From assembly GCA_947173755.1 (NCBI GenBank), contig CAMWGM010000032.1, forward strand, positions 1-11,293: a stretch of 11,293 bases of DNA, read 5' to 3'. The translations under genes were made by a program, and so were the position numbers. Of this stretch, positions 6,226 through 11,293 are shown piece after piece. The notes under the pieces were generated by a model. The model was not told the origin of the DNA and did not search any database. It saw only the letters and a list, made by a program, of their open reading frames with translations. Source of the DNA: an uncultured Muribaculaceae bacterium (GTDB lineage Bacteria > Bacteroidota > Bacteroidia > Bacteroidales > Muribaculaceae). How positions within the stretch are numbered: position 1 is the stretch's first letter; every line of letters begins with the position of its first letter.

Positions 6226-6788
6226 CGTGAAGCCAGGAGGGTAGCCTCATGAAGTACCCGGGCCTGATACGCGGCAACGAGTTCCGTATCCGAGAGACTC
6301 ATCTCTACGTAGCCTCCCGCTCCGTCAGGGAGGCGCACAAAGTCACTTTCCGGCAGATAGGTGATGAGTTTGTAGTCGCTGCCGTCTGAGAGAGGGGTCG
6401 ACCATGTCTGCGACTCCTCGTCATAATTGAGGCATAGCACTGATCCGTCGGCCTGCGAAATGATCTCATAGCCCTTGGGCGAACATTTCACAAGGTATTC
6501 GGTGCCGTCGGAACCTTTGAGAATCGTCGAAGAGACGTCGTTGACAGGATTTTTTCCGCTCCAGAACTCGATAGAGTTGAGGATAAGCAGGTCGGCTGTG
6601 ACACCGACCAGATAGACAGGCACAATAAGGAAGCCGATGAACACAAGTTCATTTACGATTTTATTACCTACCTGCTTGTTCCAGGAGAGCACTTTGCGCG
6701 TCAGTCCAAAGGATCCGATGCACGATGTGGTGAGAAGACCGGCGGAAAGTGTAAGTGCAATTGCTACGGAGAAATACCTGCGTTTCAT
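6222..6788 (-). CDS. DUF3332 family lipoprotein
   Basis: A 188-residue protein. The N-terminus has basic residues, a hydrophobic stretch and LLTTSC (18-23), giving a likely lipidated Cys23. Then comes the family core, CIGSFGLTRKVLSWNKQVGN and a hydrophobic span about 48-71 followed by NSIEFWSGKNPV, which is typical of DUF3332. The C-terminal half (about 88-188) is a soluble beta-rich region with GTEYLVKCSPKGYEI and an aspartate-rich end. Function unknown; envelope location is inferred. It lies 39 bases downstream of the mltF-like gene and overlaps the VanZ-like gene by four bases. Confidence 0.88.
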   Translation of the reverse strand: MKRRYFSVAIALTLSAGLLTTSCIGSFGLTRKVLSWNKQVGNKIVNELVFIGFLIVPVYLVGVTADLLILNSIEFWSGKNPVNDVSSTILKGSDGTEYLVKCSPKGYEIISQADGSVLCLNYDEESQTWSTPLSDGSDYKLITYLPESDFVRLPDGAGGYVEMSLSDTELVAAYQARVLHEATLLASR

Positions 6789-6827
6789 GAAGGAGGGTTA
6801 GAGGGGGATTTTTGTTGAAACTGAATA

Positions 6828-8213
6828 TCATGCTTTTGCTCGAGCTCTGGCGTAGTAGGCATAGACGCGGTTGACGTAGTCATAAGTCTCACGTCCGCGT
6901 GAATATCCGAATTTCACCACCGGATCTTTGAAGTAGCGTGGATTTGATTTCCAGAGTATCGCCTTCGCCACATTGCCGTCCCATTTCTGAGGGTTAAGCC
7001 CGTATTTGTTGGCGAGCGCTATAGCGTCGAGCACATGCGCGAGTCCCGAATTATAGGCCGCTATTACAAATTTCTTGCGCTCCTTCTCGTCGGGAACTCT
7101 CGTGGCAAGACTTTTGTCAAGATCGGCAAGAATCTTAAGCGCCGTCTCGATGGCCACATCGTTCTTGGTAACACTTGCCGGAGTCTGGCCATAGCCCTTG
7201 GCTGTGCGCGGCATGATCTGCATCATCCCGCGGGCACCTGCCCATGACACTGCTGTCGAGTCGAACCGGCTCTCTACAAACGCCTGCGAAGCCAATAACT
7301 TCCAGTCCCAGTCATATTGTTCGGCATATTTCTTGAACAGATGATCGTAAGGCGACACTCCGGCGCCGTTAAATGCAGTGAGACGGTTTGAAGGATCCGA
7401 CTTGCTGAGTTCGAAATACCGTTTCAGCAGTTGTGCCTGTTCCGAGCGGGGTTTGTCCTGGTTGAGCCATGCGTCGATCGAATCGCCGAGCCACGCCTTT
7501 TCTGGTGCTACTGCCCATGCCGATCTCTGTTCGAAACTCAGCGGCAGAGTGATGTCCAGATCATTATAGTATGTCTTGTTGATGCGTGCTATGTCGCTGT
7601 CGACCACTGTAAGGGGGATCGATCCGTCGCTGACCATGGCAATTAGGTCCTCGGTGATGAGAGTGTCGCGGTTGACGGGATGGATTCGGATTCCTCCGCC
7701 TATCTCTTCGTCCAGATTTCGTATGCGTGCTTCATATTTCGAGTCGGCCTCGACATAGACATCTTTACCGACCAATTGTGTCACATCGGTGATCACTTCT
7801 TCCTCACCCCGTCGTGGTTGCACAAGCACCTGCGTCGTGATGTTTTCGGGTCCGCATGCCACGACTTTTTCCTTATATTCTGCCGTTACGGGAACTTCGT
7901 AGGCTATCAGATCAACAAGTCCCGAATCGAGCATTTCGACGGCACGGTTGAGCGAGGGAGCCACCTCTATATCAAGTACAAGATTTTTCTCGGCTGCCAT
8001 TGTGGCCACGAGTTCATAGTCGTATCCCATCTCCTGACCGCGATAGGAAAAGTAACTTGCAGGACTGTAGAGTGTTACCACTTTTAGCGTATCGGGCCAT
8101 GCATGAGAGACAGAGTCAGAGTCTGTTCCTGAGCCGGAGCCTGACGAATTTCTGCCACAGGCGATGGCGATCAGAATGAGCGAAAGAATTGATGAGTAGG
8201 CAAGAGTGCGCAT
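6828..8213 (-). CDS. mltF: MltF-like lytic murein transglycosylase lipoprotein
   Basis: A 461-residue protein that should cleave the MurNAc-GlcNAc bond of peptidoglycan to 1,6-anhydro products at the envelope. Signal sequence MRTLAYSSILSLILIAIAC with a probable lipidated Cys19, then a Ser/Gly/Asp-rich linker (21-37). Residues about 42-270 form a family-3 solute-binding-like domain (KVVTLYSPASYF, GYDYELVATMAAEKNL, GLVDLIAYEVPVT), as in MltF. Residues about 287-430 are the SLT domain: LLASQAFVESRFD with catalytic Glu314, GARGMMQIMPRTA (327-337), AAYNSGLAHVLDA (385-397) and a late YDYVNRVYAYY. Domain order and length match MltF. It sits 36 bases downstream of purM and is probably cotranscribed with it. 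Confidence 0.93.
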   Translation of the reverse strand: MRTLAYSSILSLILIAIACGRNSSGSGSGTDSDSVSHAWPDTLKVVTLYSPASYFSYRGQEMGYDYELVATMAAEKNLVLDIEVAPSLNRAVEMLDSGLVDLIAYEVPVTAEYKEKVVACGPENITTQVLVQPRRGEEEVITDVTQLVGKDVYVEADSKYEARIRNLDEEIGGGIRIHPVNRDTLITEDLIAMVSDGSIPLTVVDSDIARINKTYYNDLDITLPLSFEQRSAWAVAPEKAWLGDSIDAWLNQDKPRSEQAQLLKRYFELSKSDPSNRLTAFNGAGVSPYDHLFKKYAEQYDWDWKLLASQAFVESRFDSTAVSWAGARGMMQIMPRTAKGYGQTPASVTKNDVAIETALKILADLDKSLATRVPDEKERKKFVIAAYNSGLAHVLDAIALANKYGLNPQKWDGNVAKAILWKSNPRYFKDPVVKFGYSRGRETYDYVNRVYAYYARARAKA

Positions 8214-8249
8214 CGTCTGCAGATGGTGATGATTATGAAGATGGACAGA

Positions 8250-9416
8250 TCAGTATTCGAACGTTCCTTCGGCGTTGATGATGGTGAGCCGGTTGGAGGG
8301 AGCATCTTCAACTCGGCCTACGATGCGCGAATCTATGCCGAAACTTCCGGCGATCTCCATCACCTGTCCGGCATGCTCGGGTGCCACATAGACTTCGAGT
8401 CGGTGACCCATATTGAATACCTTGTACATTTCTTCCCAGGGTGTTCCGCTTTCGCGACGGATGAGTTCGAAGAGTGGTGGAACAGGGAACATATTGTCCT
8501 TGATGACATGCTTACCATCAACAAAATGCATCACCTTTGTCTGTGCTCCGCCGGTGCAATGTATCATACCGTCGATGGCGGGACGCATTTCCGTGAGCAG
8601 ACGCTTAACGACAGGAGCATAGGTGCGTGTCGGCGACAAAACGAGTTGTCCGGCGGTGAGGGGAGTACCCTCTACCGGATCGGTGAGACGACACGAGCCG
8701 GAATATACCAGTTCTTCCGGAACAGCCGCGTCATAGGTCTCCGGATATTTTTCAGCGACGTACTTGGCGAATACGTCGTGTCGTGCCGAAGTAAGTCCGT
8801 TACTGCCCATACCTCCGTTGTAAGTATCCTCGTAAGTGGCCTGTCCGAACGACGCGAGACCGACGATGACGTCGCCGGCCTTGATATTGGCATTGTTGAT
8901 GACATCTTTTCTCGCCATGCGGCATGTGACAGTCGAATCTACTATGATGGTCCTCACGAGATCACCGACATCGGCGGTTTCTCCACCTGTGGAATAGATT
9001 CCTACACCCATTTCGCGAAGACGCTCGAGCAGTTCCTCCGTACCGTTGATGATGGCCGAGATTACTTCACCGGGGATGAGATGCTTATTGCGGCCGATGG
9101 TCGACGAGACGAGAATATTGTCGACGGCACCTACACAGAGAAGGTCGTCGATATTCATGACCAACGCATCCTGGGCGATTCCTTTCCAGACAGAAAGATC
9201 GCCGGTTTCGCGCCAGTAGGCGTATGCGAGCGACGATTTGGTGCCTGCTCCGTCGGCATGCATTATGTTGCACATTTCCGGGTCACCTCCCAGAATGTCC
9301 GGGATTATCTTACAGAACGCTTTCGGGAATATGCCTTTGTCGACATTCTTGATTGCATTGTGCACATCTTCTTTCGAGGCTGAAACTCCGCGGAGATTAT
9401 AGCGCTGGTCGGTCAT
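8250..9416 (-). CDS. purM: Phosphoribosylformylglycinamidine cyclo-ligase (AIR synthase), Bacteroidetes type
   Basis: Closes FGAM to aminoimidazole ribotide with ATP, the fifth step of purine synthesis. The protein is 388 residues, longer than the ~345 of E. coli PurM, as is usual for the Bacteroidetes form. It shows RYNLRGVSASKEDVHNAI (5-22), MHADGAGTKSSLAY (52-65), DALVMNIDDLLCVGA (83-97), STGGETADVGDLVRT (142-156), and the glycine-rich NGGMGSNGLTSARHD and IHCTGGAQTK blocks of the PurM/PurL superfamily. The start is the ATG at 9416; the frame extends to a GTG at 9458, but that sits beside the promoter -7 box. It heads the run purM, mltF, DUF3332, VanZ-like. Confidence 0.93.
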   Translation of the reverse strand: MTDQRYNLRGVSASKEDVHNAIKNVDKGIFPKAFCKIIPDILGGDPEMCNIMHADGAGTKSSLAYAYWRETGDLSVWKGIAQDALVMNIDDLLCVGAVDNILVSSTIGRNKHLIPGEVISAIINGTEELLERLREMGVGIYSTGGETADVGDLVRTIIVDSTVTCRMARKDVINNANIKAGDVIVGLASFGQATYEDTYNGGMGSNGLTSARHDVFAKYVAEKYPETYDAAVPEELVYSGSCRLTDPVEGTPLTAGQLVLSPTRTYAPVVKRLLTEMRPAIDGMIHCTGGAQTKVMHFVDGKHVIKDNMFPVPPLFELIRRESGTPWEEMYKVFNMGHRLEVYVAPEHAGQVMEIAGSFGIDSRIVGRVEDAPSNRLTIINAEGTFEY

Positions 9417-9446
9417 AGAGCGATGAAGTTTGTTTGATATTTCCGG

Positions 9447-9478
9447 CAAAGTTAACACTTTTATCGGTAAAAATCAAA
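9447..9478 (-). promoter_or_regulatory. Promoter of the purM operon
   Basis: Minus-strand TTTG (9478-9475), 20 nt, TAACTTTG (9454-9447): exact consensus and spacing. The leader should be about 25 nt. No purine riboswitch is visible, and there is no room for one between this promoter and the start codon. Confidence 0.8.
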
Positions 9479-9502
9479 AATTTCAAATGCGGTTTAAGGG
9501 TT

Positions 9503-9997
9503 TCAGGGGCGCGTCACCGAGTAGGCAACCCGTTTGAAAACTATGATCGGGATCATCTGGCCTATCACCATGCAGAGTATCACGAATATACATGTCAGAC
9601 AGTTCGACTCGCTCAGATAGAAGTAGTGTTGAAACTCCTGCTCGGTCTGCGCCGTAAGGGCCAGCACAAAACCCTGGACGGTGCGGTAGGCATACATTCC
9701 CGGGATCATTGGGAGAAGTGCCGGAAACGAGAATGTCTCCGGTGGACATTTAACGCGTTTGGCAATGAGTATCGCCAGAATCCCTACCATGACCGCGCCT
9801 ACCATGCTTGCGGCCACCAGTCCTACGCCTGCGTAGTTGACGAGGCAGTATCTTGAGATATGACCGGCGGCAGCGATGAAACCACACCATTTCAATGCGA
9901 TTTTCGGTGGATTGCTGATGGCGGCGAAACCTATTGCCGCAAGTGCGGCGAAAAATCCATCCTGAATGATATTGAAGATTATCTCGAGCGTCGGCAT
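9503..9997 (-). CDS. Threonine/serine exporter-like protein, ThrE_2 half (YjjB-like)
   Basis: A 164-residue protein, nearly all membrane, with about five hydrophobic segments (about 8-27, 36-55, 58-80, 104-115 and 134-155). It matches the short partner of split ThrE exporters (PF12821; E. coli YjjB is about 157 residues); CPPETFSFPALLPMIPGMYAYRT (83-105) contains the usual P-x-x-x-F-x-x-PA---PG segment. It starts two bases after the stop of the YjjP-like gene (TGA-CC-ATG), so the pair should be made together. E. coli YjjPB has been linked to succinate export and ThrE to threonine/serine export; the substrate here is undetermined. Confidence 0.9.
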   Translation of the reverse strand: MPTLEIIFNIIQDGFFAALAAIGFAAISNPPKIALKWCGFIAAAGHISRYCLVNYAGVGLVAASMVGAVMVGILAILIAKRVKCPPETFSFPALLPMIPGMYAYRTVQGFVLALTAQTEQEFQHYFYLSESNCLTCIFVILCMVIGQMIPIIVFKRVAYSVTRP

Positions 9998-9999
9998 GG

Positions 10000-10833
10000 T
10001 CAGAAAATTTTAATGTCCATAATCAGGAAGGCGGCTGTGAGTCCGAGCGCCAGACATGCGGTGAGTATCAGAGCATTCATCAGTCGCGAGAAAGCGCATA
10101 GATAGTGTCCGGCCAGCATGTCGCTCACAGAATTGATGTAAGGAATGCCGGGGATAAGGAAGAGCACACTCGTCCCGAGGGCCAGTTCGGGGGTATGGGT
10201 CGGAGCGATATAGTAGGCCGATGCTCCTATCATTGCCGCGACAAACGAACAGCAGATAAACATTATCTTTGGATCGGCGTGATGGGCAAGCATCAAATTT
10301 TTCAACGCGTATCCCGCCAGTGTGGCGATGGCAACGAAAAGCATCGCTACGCCGTCGCCTCCGAAAAGACGGCAGAATGAAGCATTGGCAATCACCACCG
10401 CCCCCATTACATACCATTTGTTGAACGGAGGTTCTTCGAGCATACGCTCCATCATCGCGGGGGCATGCTTGAGTGACACGCGCCGCTCGGCTACTTTCCA
10501 CGAGAGTTTGCTCAACAACGTGTTATAGTTGTAGTTGATAGCCATTTTTCTGACCGGAAGTGTCAGTTCGGCACATGTCAGACAATCGCGCTGACCCACT
10601 GTCACCCTGACATGTGCGGGGAGAATAAACATGTCGACCACAAGATTGTCTACTGACGCCATACGGCGCAGGTTTTTCTCGATGCGCTGACAGGTTGCTC
10701 CACACCCTAACATCACCGACGCATAATCGGTGAAAAATCTGCATATTTCTGCGAGCGGCTCGTGACCGTGCATTGTGCAGCGTGATTCTCGTCCTTCCTC
10801 TGACGAAGGATATCGGGATATATGAGGATACAT
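10000..10833 (-). CDS. Threonine/serine exporter family protein, ThrE N-terminal half (YjjP-like)
   Basis: A 277-residue protein with a soluble N-terminal part (about 1-135) and about five membrane segments (about 140-155, 160-180, 189-210, 218-231 and 250-273). The family core (PF06738) is seen in GCGATCQRIEKNLRRMA (43-59), in a beta region ending LPVRKMAINYNYNTLL (92-107), and in SVLFLIPGIPYINSVSDMLAGH (222-243), the conserved PGxPxxNxxxD pore motif. The start was set at the ATG 10833; an internal Met21 is possible, and an upstream GTG at 10917 adds a sequence not expected in the family. Upstream, a near-consensus TATCTTTT (10907-10900) could be the -7 box, without a matching -33. Its small partner follows after two bases. 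Confidence 0.9.
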   Translation of the reverse strand: MYPHISRYPSSEEGRESRCTMHGHEPLAEICRFFTDYASVMLGCGATCQRIEKNLRRMASVDNLVVDMFILPAHVRVTVGQRDCLTCAELTLPVRKMAINYNYNTLLSKLSWKVAERRVSLKHAPAMMERMLEEPPFNKWYVMGAVVIANASFCRLFGGDGVAMLFVAIATLAGYALKNLMLAHHADPKIMFICCSFVAAMIGASAYYIAPTHTPELALGTSVLFLIPGIPYINSVSDMLAGHYLCAFSRLMNALILTACLALGLTAAFLIMDIKIF

Positions 10834-10975
10834 AATTGCGATGAACTTACATATATATAATAAGGTAAAAACATCCCCGAATGTTTTATATTTCCCGCAA
10901 AAAGATAAGACCGGCACTGCTTTTTCCGTAAAATCTTGAATGTTGATTGTATTTAACTCAATTTAACAGGATATT

Positions 10976-11007
10976 TTTGGCTGTTTTTTCAAAAGTCACT
11001 ACCTTTG
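10976..11007 (+). promoter_or_regulatory. Promoter of the initiator tRNA gene
   Basis: TTTG (10976-10979), 20 nt, TACCTTTG (11000-11007): exact consensus and spacing. Transcription should start about a dozen bases before the mature tRNA 5' end. Confidence 0.8.
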
Positions 11008-11024
11008 CACCATCAAAAACAAAC

Positions 11025-11096
<72 letters not shown>

Positions 11097-11105
11097 CTAT
11101 CAGAG

Positions 11106-11137
11106 ATCATCACTGAGTTTTCAGTGATGATTTTTTT
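11106..11137 (+). terminator. Intrinsic terminator of the initiator tRNA
   Basis: ATCATCACTGA (11106-11116), loop GTTT, TCAGTGATGAT (11121-11131), then six more T's (11132-11137). A perfect 11-bp stem with a U tract, nine bases after the tRNA 3' end. Confidence 0.93.
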
Positions 11138-11163
11138 GCATTTTGATTTCATTAGATTTTGTT

Positions 11164-11193
11164 GGATCAGCGGAAGATCCCTGTGGATAGGGA
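11164..11193. repeat. Overlapping short dyads upstream of the transposase-like gene
   Basis: GGATC (11164-11168) with GATCC (11176-11180), and TCCCT (11178-11182) with AGGGA (11189-11193), share bases and cannot both fold. They lie between the tRNA terminator and the promoter-like box at 11219. They could belong to an insertion-sequence end or leader; the arms are short and could be chance. Confidence 0.3.
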
Positions 11194-11218
11194 CTGTTCC
11201 AGTTCATGAATAAATTCG

Positions 11219-11226
11219 TACCTTTG
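11219..11226 (+). promoter_or_regulatory. -7 box TACCTTTG at the start of the transposase-like gene
   Basis: TACCTTTG fits TAnnTTTG and ends only three bases before the ATG at 11230, so the message would be leaderless or nearly so. The -33 position (20 nt upstream) reads TGTT, not TTTG. Confidence 0.45.
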
Positions 11227-11229
11227 TGT

Positions 11230-11293
11230 ATGGAAACTCATAAGATATTACGGGCGATACTGCCGGAAGTCCTGATAGACAATTTCGATATCA
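11230..11293 (+). CDS. Probable ISAon1-type transposase N-terminal region protein, 5' fragment
   Basis: Twenty-one complete codons reach the right edge: METHKILRAILPEVLIDNF and then D-I. The pattern of a short polar start followed by ILPE-x-L-x-x-x-F-D/E resembles the first residues of the small N-terminal protein of ISAon1-family transposases, abundant in Bacteroidetes. No terminal inverted repeat or target duplication can be confirmed because the element would extend outside the window. The fragment is short, so the family assignment rests on pattern recall and could be wrong; a real gene start here is more certain than its name. Confidence 0.45.
   Translation, partial: METHKILRAILPEVLIDNFDI

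Noticed and set aside
8223..9383. A 386-codon open frame on the plus strand opposite purM
   Set aside because: It lies almost wholly antisense to a confidently identified purM, its translation has no recognisable domain, and long antisense frames are expected from the codon bias of this gene.
9417..9446. Purine riboswitch before purM
   Set aside because: The leader between promoter and start codon is only about 25 nt, too short for an aptamer.
9417..9458. Longer N-terminus for PurM starting at a GTG at 9458
   Set aside because: It lies just upstream of the -7 box at 9454-9447, so it would not be transcribed from that promoter; the ATG at 9416 gives the usual start.

Overview
The window reads as a core chromosomal segment of a gut-type Bacteroidales bacterium, most likely Muribaculaceae or a close relative. 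The evidence is the repeated Bacteroidetes promoter form (TTTG, 20 nt, TAnnTTTG), a tRNA without an encoded CCA end, and proteins of strongly Bacteroidetes type (DUF5606, PepSY-like, DUF3332, the long PurM form). The genus is an inference; no rRNA or marker tree is available here. No stretch longer than about 190 bases lacks a gene.

Layout, left to right. (1) 1-1229, minus strand: a tightly overlapping run DUF5606, hemerythrin-like (RIC/YtfE type) protein, and the first 28 codons of a response-regulator-like protein that runs off the left edge. It has its own promoter at 1257-1288. (2) 1318-2526, minus: nicotinate phosphoribosyltransferase (pncB). (3) 2635-3132, minus: a secreted PepSY-like protein. 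(4) 3258-3839, minus: Fe/Mn superoxide dismutase, with a clear intrinsic terminator behind it. (5) 4024-4947, plus: a YitT-family membrane protein, divergent from sodB. (6) 4963-5712, minus: a nitroreductase-family flavoprotein preceded by a perfect 10-bp inverted repeat. (7) 5824-9416, minus: a likely operon purM, mltF-like, DUF3332 lipoprotein, VanZ-like protein, driven from a promoter at 9447-9478. (8) 9503-10833, minus: a two-gene ThrE/YjjP-YjjB type exporter. (9) 11025-11137, plus: initiator tRNA-Met with strong promoter and terminator. (10) 11230 to the right edge, plus: the first 21 codons of a probable ISAon1-type transposase N-terminal protein.

Functionally this is housekeeping: NAD salvage, purine synthesis, oxidative and nitrosative stress handling (hemerythrin, SOD, nitroreductase), cell-wall turnover, small-metabolite export and translation initiation. 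I see no defence system, CRISPR array, prophage or toxin-antitoxin pair. The points most worth checking are the partial regulator coupled to the hemerythrin gene, the apparently leaderless transposase start beside the initiator tRNA, the dyads upstream of sodB and of the nitroreductase, and the uniform 20-nt promoter spacing.
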